This document shows positions 1-5,864 of a stretch of 14,751 nt of DNA, in pieces; the stretch's first letter is position 1, and every line of letters starts with the position of its first letter. Made by a program: the position numbers and the translations under genes. The notes below the pieces were generated by a model, which ran no database searches, was not told where the DNA came from, and saw only the letters and a list, made by a program, of their open reading frames with translations. The stretch is taken from contig JAUVLL010000035.1 of the NCBI GenBank assembly GCA_030600745.1, positions 1 through 14,751 of the forward strand. The letters run 5' to 3'. The stretch comes from Spirochaetaceae bacterium (GTDB lineage Bacteria > Spirochaetota > Spirochaetia > B11-G9).

Positions 1-650
1 ATCTTGTTTATTACAGCAGTGTAGTCAACAGCGCCGGGTGTAATACCTTCAAAAAGTACAACTTCCGCTCTTGAATCTGCCTCCAGGAAGTCCTTTGCAA
101 ATTCCGCAAGGCCCTTACCATAATCACCCTTGTCATGGAGAACTGCAATCTTGCTTAGCCCCAGAGTGTCCAGAGCAAAATCAACTTCGATTCGTGCCTG
201 CGCATCATCAGAAGCGATTGTTCTGAAAAAGTTAGGATAATTGCCGCTCTGTGTAAGTTCAGGGTTGGTAGCTGATGGAGAAATCGCCAGGATTCCAGCA
301 TCATTGTAGATACCCATAGCTGATTTTGTAGCTCCGGAACAGATATGCCCGATAACTGCAACTACTTCTTCTCCAACAAGTTTGGCAGCAGTGTTAGTTG
401 CAACTTCCGGTTTACAAACATCATCTTCAATAACAAGTTCAACCTGTCGGCCTAAAAGGCCACCATCCGCATTGATTTTTTCAACAAGAATCTCAGCAGC
501 TTTTACAGTTGGAAGACCATAGGAAGCAAGGTCACCTGAGTGAGGTCCTGCTACACCAATCTTAATTGTAGTTTCTTCTTTTTTCGCACAGCTAACAATA
601 GTAAAAATTGATAGTGCAACGATTAAAGATACGAATAAAATCTTTTTCAT
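1..650 (-). CDS. Branched-chain amino acid ABC transporter substrate-binding lipoprotein (LivJ/LivK family), 3' end cut by window edge
   Basis: The first 216 residues are visible, reading leftward from ATG at 648-650 with GGAGAG just upstream. Residues 1-20 form a short lysine-led hydrophobic export signal ending in IVSC, a lipobox that would place a lipidated Cys21 at the mature N-terminus. The body then follows the type I periplasmic binding fold of LivJ: IGVAGPHSGD near 31-40, DDVCKP near 76-81, GHICSG near 101-106, ISPSATNPELTQSGNYPNFF near 123-142, and HDKGDYGKG near 172-180. Cys79 and Cys104 sit where E. coli LivJ has its disulfide pair. The protein would bind leucine, isoleucine, valine or a related amino acid outside the inner membrane and deliver it to a LivHMGF-type permease, which would lie off the left edge. 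Family assignment is firm; the exact ligand is not readable from sequence. Confidence 0.93.
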   Translation of the reverse strand, partial: MKKILFVSLIVALSIFTIVSCAKKEETTIKIGVAGPHSGDLASYGLPTVKAAEILVEKINADGGLLGRQVELVIEDDVCKPEVATNTAAKLVGEEVVAVIGHICSGATKSAMGIYNDAGILAISPSATNPELTQSGNYPNFFRTIASDDAQARIEVDFALDTLGLSKIAVLHDKGDYGKGLAEFAKDFLEADSRAEVVLFEGITPGAVDYTAVINK

Positions 651-722
651 TACTCTCTCCTTAAAATTATGTAAATATTATAATAAGGAAAGCACGATTA
701 TTAAAATAAATCAAGTAAAATT

Positions 723-749
723 ATTATATATCAAATAAATATATGCCAA
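723..749 (-). promoter_or_regulatory. Possible promoter of the LivJ-like receptor gene
   Basis: On the minus strand TTGGCA (744-749) is followed after 15 bases by a perfect TATAAT (723-728). The spacer is two bases shorter than the 17-base optimum. A second TATAAT lies nearer the gene at 677-682 with only a weak TTTAAT 17 bases ahead of it. The region is very AT-rich, so such matches arise easily by chance. Either could drive the receptor gene. Confidence 0.35.
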
Positions 750-770
750 ATAGTATACAACCCGGTTAAT

Positions 771-791
771 TTCGACTGATCATTCGACTGA
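771..791. repeat. Short direct repeat in the divergent livJ-like/mrp intergenic region
   Basis: TTCGACTGA occurs at 771-779 and again at 783-791, a 12-base period. It lies in the 230-base gap between two divergent genes, about 90-110 bases upstream of the mrp start. This could be a binding site for a dimeric regulator, but no regulator family is recognisable from the motif. Confidence 0.4.
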
Positions 792-868
792 ATCTGCATT
801 AAGATTAAGAGGAAATAGATTGGACTTTTTTATATCTTATTAGTACTTTCTTTCTTACTGAACTATAT

Positions 869-874
869 AAGGAG
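869..874 (+). promoter_or_regulatory. Ribosome binding site that decides the TTG start of mrp
   Basis: AAGGAG with a six-base spacer to TTG at 881. No ATG or GTG start with comparable spacing is present, and the downstream residues are already inside the MIP18 domain. Confidence 0.85.
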
Positions 875-880
875 TAGAAA

Positions 881-2185
881 TTGATTTCAAATAAAGAAGT
901 ACTGGACGCTCTGAGCGTAATAATAGATCCTGATTTAAAAAAGGATATTGTGAGCCTGGGTTTTATAAAGAACATAAAGATAGAGGATGATGCAGTGAGT
1001 CTGGACATAGAACTGACTACCCCTGCATGCCCCATTAAGAGTGAATTCCAGAAGAGTGCAGAAGAGATTCTGGCAGGTCTTGATGGTATAAAAAAAGTTA
1101 AGGTTAATATGACATCCCGTAAGGTTAAGAAGTCTGAGAAGAATAAGAATGGTCTTTCGAATGTAAGAAATTTAATTGCAATTTCTTCAAGTAAGGGTGG
1201 AGTCGGGAAGTCTACTATAGCTGCAAATATTGCACGGGAATTATCTGCAAGGGGATTTAAGATAGGGCTTCTGGATGCAGATATTTTTGGTCCCTCTGTT
1301 CCAACTTTATTCAATCTCCATCATGTAGATATTCAGGCTGATAAAGATAAGAATATGATCCCTGTAGATCTGAATGGCCTTAAAATTATGTCTTTTGGTT
1401 TTTTCCTTGGGGATAGTCCAGCTATCCTTCGGGGGCCTATCGTTTCCGGATATATACAGCAGCTTTTAACTGGTGTTGCCTGGGGAGAACTGGACTATCT
1501 TATTATAGATATGCCTCCAGGAACTGGTGATATACAGCTTACCATGACACAGACTGTTCAATTGTCCGGTGCGGTTATTGTAACAACAAGAGAGGCTTTG
1601 TCATTGGTTGATGTTGCAAAGGGTATTGAAATGTTTGAGACAGTAAAAGTTCCTATGCTGGGTGTTGTTGAAAACATGTCCCACTTTATTTGTGATAACT
1701 GTAATAAAAAACATTATCTTTTCGGTAATGACAGGGAAAATATTATCACCGAGAAGTATGGTCTTGAAACACTTATTGAATTACCGATTAAAAAAGGTAT
1801 AACGAATCATCTGGATAAGCCTTATTCTGATCCTGATATTAAAAAACTTGTAGATAAGGTTGTCATGGCAATAGGTAAAATGGCATTTTCAGCCAATACA
1901 ACACCTCAGTATGAGTTCGATGATGAAAAGTTGAGTTTTATCTGGCCTGATGGTACACGCTCTGAAGTAAAAAACATTGAATTACGTGCTGACTGCGGCT
2001 GTGCTGTCTGTGTGGATGAGTATTCAGGGGAAAAATTACTTAAGGTAGAAGATCTTCCAAAGGATATTAAACCTATGGAAATTACACCTCTGGGTAATTA
2101 TGCACTTAAAATTACCTGGAGTGACGGCCATGCTTCGGGAATTTATCCATATAAACAGATTAGAAAATTAGAAAATATTGTTTAA
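881..2185 (+). CDS. mrp: Mrp/ApbC family P-loop ATPase (iron-sulfur cluster carrier) with C-terminal DUF971 domain
   Basis: A 434-residue protein predicted to carry or transfer Fe-S clusters in the cytoplasm. Residues 1-80 are a MIP18 (DUF59) domain with the TTPACP motif around Cys50. Residues 95-335 are the Mrp ATPase, with the deviant Walker A KGGVGKS at 105-111, DADIFGPSVP near 132-141, IIDMPPGTGD near 208-217, and the CxxC pair Cys271/Cys274 that bridges a cluster in the dimer. Residues about 342-430 match DUF971 (the GBBH-like N-terminal domain) and contain a further CGC-x2-C group (Cys372, Cys374, Cys377). This MIP18-Mrp-DUF971 order is a known architecture in several phyla. The start is TTG at 881, chosen because AAGGAG (869-874) sits six bases upstream and because the encoded N-terminus aligns with the usual start of MIP18 domains. 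A cupin gene follows 138 bases downstream. Confidence 0.95.
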   Translation: MISNKEVLDALSVIIDPDLKKDIVSLGFIKNIKIEDDAVSLDIELTTPACPIKSEFQKSAEEILAGLDGIKKVKVNMTSRKVKKSEKNKNGLSNVRNLIAISSSKGGVGKSTIAANIARELSARGFKIGLLDADIFGPSVPTLFNLHHVDIQADKDKNMIPVDLNGLKIMSFGFFLGDSPAILRGPIVSGYIQQLLTGVAWGELDYLIIDMPPGTGDIQLTMTQTVQLSGAVIVTTREALSLVDVAKGIEMFETVKVPMLGVVENMSHFICDNCNKKHYLFGNDRENIITEKYGLETLIELPIKKGITNHLDKPYSDPDIKKLVDKVVMAIGKMAFSANTTPQYEFDDEKLSFIWPDGTRSEVKNIELRADCGCAVCVDEYSGEKLLKVEDLPKDIKPMEITPLGNYALKITWSDGHASGIYPYKQIRKLENIV

Positions 2186-2211
2186 GAAAGGATTATATTG
2201 TAGAATTGTCC

Positions 2212-2243
2212 CAGTAGGGGCAGGTCGCGACCTGCCTCTACTG
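2212..2243. repeat. GC-rich 32-base palindrome (potential strong hairpin) after mrp
   Basis: Two 16-base arms, 2212-2227 and 2228-2243, are inverted copies of each other with a single mismatch that would be a G-U pair in RNA. The centre is GGTCGCGACC. It lies 27 bases after the mrp stop codon in otherwise AT-rich sequence. It is not followed by a T run, so it is unlikely to be a classic intrinsic terminator. It resembles the REP-like palindromes scattered between genes in many bacteria, and it could also stabilise the 3' end of the mrp transcript. Confidence 0.85.
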
Positions 2244-2296
2244 AGCATTCGCGACCTGCCTCTACTGAGCATTCGCGACCTGCCTCTACCGGGCAT
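2225..2296. repeat. Three tandem copies of a 24-base repeat
   Basis: The units are 2225-2248, 2249-2272 and 2273-2296. The first two are identical and the third differs at two bases near its end. Each contains GCGACCTGCCTCTAC. The first unit's left half is the right arm of the 32-base palindrome, so the array looks like repeated duplication of one half of a palindromic element. A degenerate fragment (CATCCACGCG) follows. There are no spacers, so this is not CRISPR. It lies entirely between mrp and the cupin gene. Confidence 0.9.
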
Positions 2297-2323
2297 CCAC
2301 GCGTTGCATTAAGGAATCAATAT

Positions 2324-2677
2324 ATGAAAATTACCCGATTATATTCCGATAAAAACGGAGAGTCTCATTTTGAGGATATTGATATACCTCTTAAAGACGG
2401 TGGGGATATCGGACATCTTTCTGAAATTCTCCCTGTAACAGGAATGATGCTTCGTAAGAATCCCGGTGACTATTTCTATGACTGGCATCCAGCTCCCCGA
2501 AAGCAGTATATTGTTATGCTTGAAGGTATGCTTGTTGTTGAGGTTAGTGATGGGGAGCAAAGGAGTTTCCCTCCGGGAGATATTCTCCTTGTTGAGGATA
2601 TTAATGGGAAAGGGCATAAATCCTGGGTGCCTGATGGTAAACCAAGGAAATCACTTTTTATTAGTATTGGAGATTAG
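2324..2677 (+). CDS. Small single-domain cupin protein
   Basis: A 117-residue cytoplasmic protein with one cupin beta-barrel. The first cupin motif region is residues 52-73, with WHPAPRKQYIVMLEG giving His55 and Glu67. The second is residues 83-99, with FPPGDILLVEDINGKGH giving Gly85 and His98. The metal site is not the textbook His-x-His-Glu-His set, so both metal binding and activity are open. The fold alone does not give a substrate; relatives of this size are usually annotated only as cupin-domain proteins. The start is supported by AAGGAA (2311-2316) seven bases upstream. It follows mrp on the same strand, separated by the repeat cluster, and converges on the FAD oxidoreductase gene with a 42-base gap in which I see no clear terminator. 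Confidence 0.88.
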   Translation: MKITRLYSDKNGESHFEDIDIPLKDGGDIGHLSEILPVTGMMLRKNPGDYFYDWHPAPRKQYIVMLEGMLVVEVSDGEQRSFPPGDILLVEDINGKGHKSWVPDGKPRKSLFISIGD

Positions 2678-2719
2678 TTAAGATCATAGATTTATAAGTT
2701 TTAATTAAGAAAGATTTTA

Positions 2720-3676
2720 TTACTTTCCTGAATGTCCAAAAATAATGTTGAACAAACTGGATCTGGTGATAGATTTTTGTGAGTATTCACTGCCATGAAT
2801 GATAGCATTCGCAGCCAATAATCCACTCTCTACTGCCGGACCAATCCCCTCTCCCATATCTCTGGTGGCAAGTCCGACTGCATCCCCTATGATAAAAGCA
2901 TTGTTCAGTTGTACTTTCTGGATTTTATGCCTGAGATAATAGCTATAACCCTGGGGGTGGAAGGTGTTTCCATTCACCAGGGAGAGCCTGTTCAAAGTGT
3001 CGATAAAATGTTCCCAGTGGGAATAAAGAGCTTTCCCTGGTCCCTGAATGCCATGAAAATTTCCGCCTATTCCAATATTTACATAACCTCCGGCTTTGGG
3101 TACATACCATGAATATCCCTTTAATCCCCTGTCAAAGAACCAGAGATAGCAATTTGTGTTCTGAACATCATAGGGGAACTCTGTTTCCATGCATATTATT
3201 TGCTGTTTAGGTACTCTGAAGTTGACTCCCTTGAAAAAGGTATGATAAACAGGGCAGTTGGTCCCGCCTGCACCTATAAGGTATTTACAGTGGTAAATAT
3301 CATCAATAATATAGGTTCCATTTTCTTTACGGATATTCTGTACCCGATGCTGATCCACAGAAACTCCAGATCTCTCCAGAAGCCATGTATCGAATTCGAT
3401 TCTCCTGATGGAATACTGCTTTGTTTTTATTGGAATTTTAACACCATAGAGGTGGAAATATAATCGATTAAATATGAGCAGCCTGTGAGGATACGATTCA
3501 GGATTGATTTCCAGATCCCTTAAAACTTTAGGTGTGATCCACCCTGCGCATAGTTTCGGTCTGGGAAACTCCTCTTTGTCAATAATGATGACATCGAGAC
3601 CTGCCTGTTTGAGCTTCCGGGCACAGGTGGATCCGGCAGGTCCGCCACCGATAACAATACATTTTCTTTCGATCAT
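2720..3676 (-). CDS. FAD-dependent oxidoreductase of the geranylgeranyl reductase family
   Basis: A 318-residue flavoprotein. The N-terminal dinucleotide-binding motif is VIGGGPAGS at 8-16, followed by an acidic ribose-binding segment IIDKEEFPRPKLCAGW at 31-46, where the RPKxCAG pattern with Cys43 is typical of this family. A second FAD contact, FIIGDAVGLATRDMGEGIGP, is at 261-280. Relatives saturate isoprenoid or other lipid double bonds, or act in related flavin-dependent redox steps. It is shorter than archaeal and plant geranylgeranyl reductases (roughly 390-450 residues), mainly because little remains after the second FAD motif. It starts 13 bases after the cfa stop with no strong Shine-Dalgarno sequence, which suggests co-transcription and translational coupling with cfa. 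A lipid substrate is therefore likely but inferred from context. Confidence 0.88.
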   Translation of the reverse strand: MIERKCIVIGGGPAGSTCARKLKQAGLDVIIIDKEEFPRPKLCAGWITPKVLRDLEINPESYPHRLLIFNRLYFHLYGVKIPIKTKQYSIRRIEFDTWLLERSGVSVDQHRVQNIRKENGTYIIDDIYHCKYLIGAGGTNCPVYHTFFKGVNFRVPKQQIICMETEFPYDVQNTNCYLWFFDRGLKGYSWYVPKAGGYVNIGIGGNFHGIQGPGKALYSHWEHFIDTLNRLSLVNGNTFHPQGYSYYLRHKIQKVQLNNAFIIGDAVGLATRDMGEGIGPAVESGLLAANAIIHGSEYSQKSITRSSLFNIIFGHSGK

Positions 3677-3689
3677 ATTTAGTACATAC

Positions 3690-4811
3690 CTAACTGATTC
3701 TGCAGCGGGGTTGATCCCCGTGGGGTTTGCTCATTACAATCTGCCAGAGCTGATTTTCCCTTGAGCGAAATCCACCGGCAGAGCTCAGGAGGTAATATTT
3801 CCACATGCGAAAGAATCGATCTCCATAGTGGGGTTCCAGATCGGGCCAGGCCTGCTCGAAATTATCATACCAGGCCATGAGAGTTTTATCGTAATGGGGG
3901 CCGATATTATGCCAGTCTTCCATTATAAATAGTCCCTCCATGGATTTTCCCAGCTGGGCTATTGATGGAAGCATACCATTTGGAAAGATGTATTTGGCGG
4001 TCCAGGCATTGGTAGTAGTAGTGCTGAAATTTTCCCCGATAGTATGGATAAACGCAATACCATCATCCTTTAGGGTTCGGTTCACCACATCCATGTAGGT
4101 TTTATAGTTCTTGTTACCTATATGCTCCATGATGCCAATGGAGATTACTCTGTCATACATTCCGCTGATATCACGGTAATCCATTAATTTGAGCTCAACA
4201 GGAAGATCCCTGTATCGTTCATTTCCTAACATATATTGCTGTCTGGAAACCGTAACACCTGTGACTTTGACTTTATATTTTTCCGCTGCATAACCGGCAA
4301 ATGATCCAAAACCGCATCCAAGATCCAATATTTGCATCCCGGGTTCGAGGTTGATCTTCTGACACACCAGTTCCAGTTTAGCTTCCTGTGCCTCATCCAG
4401 GTTGTTCGCATTTTCCCAATAGCCGCAGGTGTAGTTCATACGTTTATCCAGCATAGCCTGGAATAGATTGTTGCCAATATCGTAGTGCTGTTCACCCACC
4501 TGGTAGGCCCGGCTGGATTTCTGCAGGTTGAACAGTTTTGATTTTAGTACAGGCCAGAATATTTTCCAGCTTCCCTTAAGTCTGGACTCCGGGTTGACCC
4601 TTAGAATCCGGTCAAAGAACTGGTCCAGGGCCTCACAATCCCACCAGCCGTCCATGTAGGACTCACCTGAGCCCAGGGCTCCTTCTGTAAGAACCCGCTG
4701 GTAGTATCTGTTATTATGTACCTGAATATCGAAGGGTTTACTCCCATTGACTGTGATCCCGGCTTCGGACAGCATTGCCCGAATGAAGATCTCGGTTTTA
4801 TCTGGTGCCAT
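3690..4811 (-). CDS. cfa: Cyclopropane-fatty-acyl-phospholipid synthase
   Basis: A 373-residue SAM-dependent enzyme that adds a methylene group across cis double bonds of acyl chains in membrane phospholipids. It aligns along its length with E. coli Cfa (382 residues). The N-terminal domain includes EGALGSGESYMDGWWDCEAL near 43-62. The SAM-binding motif LDLGCGFGS is at 162-170. Residues equivalent to the E. coli active-site set (Cys139, Glu239, His266, Ile268, Tyr317) are Cys129, Glu229, His256, Ile258 and Tyr307, all at a constant offset of ten, so the enzyme should be active. ATG at 4809-4811 is preceded by a GGGGGAA ribosome site. A well-formed promoter lies about 120 bases upstream. Composition is noticeably richer in GC than the sugar permeases (for example 29 of 60 bases at 4561-4620). 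It forms an operon with the downstream FAD oxidoreductase. Confidence 0.97.
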   Translation of the reverse strand: MAPDKTEIFIRAMLSEAGITVNGSKPFDIQVHNNRYYQRVLTEGALGSGESYMDGWWDCEALDQFFDRILRVNPESRLKGSWKIFWPVLKSKLFNLQKSSRAYQVGEQHYDIGNNLFQAMLDKRMNYTCGYWENANNLDEAQEAKLELVCQKINLEPGMQILDLGCGFGSFAGYAAEKYKVKVTGVTVSRQQYMLGNERYRDLPVELKLMDYRDISGMYDRVISIGIMEHIGNKNYKTYMDVVNRTLKDDGIAFIHTIGENFSTTTTNAWTAKYIFPNGMLPSIAQLGKSMEGLFIMEDWHNIGPHYDKTLMAWYDNFEQAWPDLEPHYGDRFFRMWKYYLLSSAGGFRSRENQLWQIVMSKPHGDQPRCRIS

Positions 4812-4867
4812 TTTGACTTCCCCCTGATCTTGTTTGCCTGGAAGTTGCCCCTACTTTCTGACCGACC

Positions 4868-4900
4868 CTGTTAATATTGAGTGTCACCACATCTTAACAG
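4868..4900. repeat. Inverted repeat in the cfa leader
   Basis: CTGTTAA (4868-4874) and TTAACAG (4894-4900) are perfect inverted copies around a 19-base centre that itself contains GTGTCAC. It falls inside the predicted untranslated leader of cfa, so it could be an operator or a weak RNA stem. The arms are only seven bases. Confidence 0.4.
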
Positions 4901-4932
4901 TCCTGGCTATCATGGTCTTTGTAATATATATA

Positions 4933-4961
4933 AAGTTAACTACTTTCCTTTCTATCGTCAA
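4933..4961 (-). promoter_or_regulatory. Sigma70-type promoter of cfa
   Basis: On the minus strand TTGACG (4956-4961) is separated by exactly 17 bases from TAACTT (4933-4938), followed by an AT-rich stretch. The predicted start of transcription is near 4926, giving a leader of about 115 bases before the cfa start codon. This is the best promoter match in the window. It also implies that cfa can be transcribed separately from the DUF6320-like gene upstream. Confidence 0.6.
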
Positions 4962-5056
4962 GGAATCAATCATAATTTACCCAAACTGGGCGGATTTAAA
5001 TTGCTTTTCTGTATCTATTATTCAGGTAATTTTGCCTGACTTTTGAAACAACATTA

Positions 5057-5791
5057 CTATAAGTGAAATTTCCTTATCAATTTATCCCGAATTCGGGGAG
5101 AGATTAGTAGATGAAGAAAGAAAAGAAGCCCTCCCAGGGGAACGATGACTGTAATAACAGGAATGGACCATATCAGATGGAGATTTACGCCATGATACAG
5201 GTCTCTGATAAGTTCCAGAGAGATACAGGCCAGTGCTGCTGCGAAGAGGCTATAGGCTGGGATATTTAGTCCCCGGCGTCGGGTATGATGAAGTATTAAC
5301 CGTAGAACCAGACTCCAGACCATGGTATTTAAGCAGATAACCAGACCAAAATCCCAGAACCAGTTGATCTTTCCATTAAAGCTGTCCAATGCATAGAGGA
5401 AACCTCCTGCTGTTAATCCGAGGCCGAGAAAATTAAAAAGAAAAAATGGAATAAATCTAAAAAGAAAGAAGATGCCGGTAACTACCGCCAGATTACTGAT
5501 TATAGCATATCGGGACCAGCTGAGTTCTCCTGAAAAATAATAATCCTGAATTCCGAAGATTAATGAGAGTACAATCAGAGAAAAGGTTGTTCCCATGTAT
5601 ACAAATACACGAGCTTCTTTCCAACGTTTTTTGTTTTCCGCCTGTTTTATACGGTAACGGTTAAGGAGGTAATTATCCCTTTTCCCGGGTTCTTCTCCGG
5701 ATTCTCCAACATCGGGAATGGGAAAGGAGCATAATGGGCAGAACTTTCGATCAGCTTCCACCTGAACTCCGCATCTTGGGCAGTAGGGCAT
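5057..5791 (-). CDS. Zinc-ribbon multi-pass membrane protein (DUF6320-like)
   Basis: A 244-residue protein starting MPYCPRCG. Residues 4-21 form a zinc ribbon with Cys4, Cys7, Cys18 and Cys21. A charged linker (about 28-60) is followed by about six hydrophobic segments near 62-81, 96-113, 115-136, 146-166, 180-195 and 208-229, ending in a basic tail. This layout matches the family I know as DUF6320, often found beside condensation-fold acyltransferase-like genes, as here; its biochemical role is unknown. I prefer ATG at 5789-5791 over GTG ten codons upstream (5819-5821): the ATG has GGAGA (5796-5800) at good spacing, whereas the GTG's purine run abuts it directly, and the ATG puts the first Cys at the usual place. 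The acyltransferase-like gene lies 73 bases upstream on the same strand. Confidence 0.8.
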   Translation of the reverse strand: MPYCPRCGVQVEADRKFCPLCSFPIPDVGESGEEPGKRDNYLLNRYRIKQAENKKRWKEARVFVYMGTTFSLIVLSLIFGIQDYYFSGELSWSRYAIISNLAVVTGIFFLFRFIPFFLFNFLGLGLTAGGFLYALDSFNGKINWFWDFGLVICLNTMVWSLVLRLILHHTRRRGLNIPAYSLFAAALACISLELIRDLYHGVNLHLIWSIPVITVIVPLGGLLFFLHLLISPRIRDKLIRKFHL

Positions 5792-5795
5792 GGTT

Positions 5796-5800
5796 TCTCC
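5796..5800 (-). promoter_or_regulatory. Ribosome binding site deciding the start of the zinc-ribbon membrane protein
   Basis: GGAGA on the minus strand, four bases before ATG at 5789-5791. It favours this start over the GTG at 5819-5821, which has no room between its purine-rich tract and the codon. Confidence 0.65.
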
Positions 5801-5864
5801 AATAACAAATATATTCAGCACTCCTCAAATTCCGAATTAATAATAATCATGTTTTAATAAAATC

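Noticed and set aside
805..1314. 169-codon minus-strand open frame inside mrp
   Set aside because: It lies antisense to the well-supported MIP18/Walker A coding region, has no ribosome site, and its translation has no recognisable domain.
2212..2296. CRISPR array
   Set aside because: The 24-base units are directly adjacent with no unique spacers, and no cas genes are present.
3706..3725. CGGGG/CCCCG stem near the cfa/flavoprotein junction
   Set aside because: It is within the last codons of cfa, very short and without a T run, so termination between the two genes is not supported.
5022..5039. Hairpin as a terminator after the zinc-ribbon membrane protein gene
   Set aside because: Only about five base pairs form before a mismatch and there is no T run after it.
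4834..5046. 70-codon plus-strand open frame filling the gap upstream of cfa
   Set aside because: It begins at TTG without a ribosome site and overlaps the cfa promoter and leader on the opposite strand; the translation looks like translated AT-rich non-coding DNA.
5086..5097. Perfect 12-base palindrome CCCGAATTCGGG
   Set aside because: It lies inside the coding end of the zinc-ribbon membrane protein gene; a single short palindrome in coding sequence is not enough for a functional claim.
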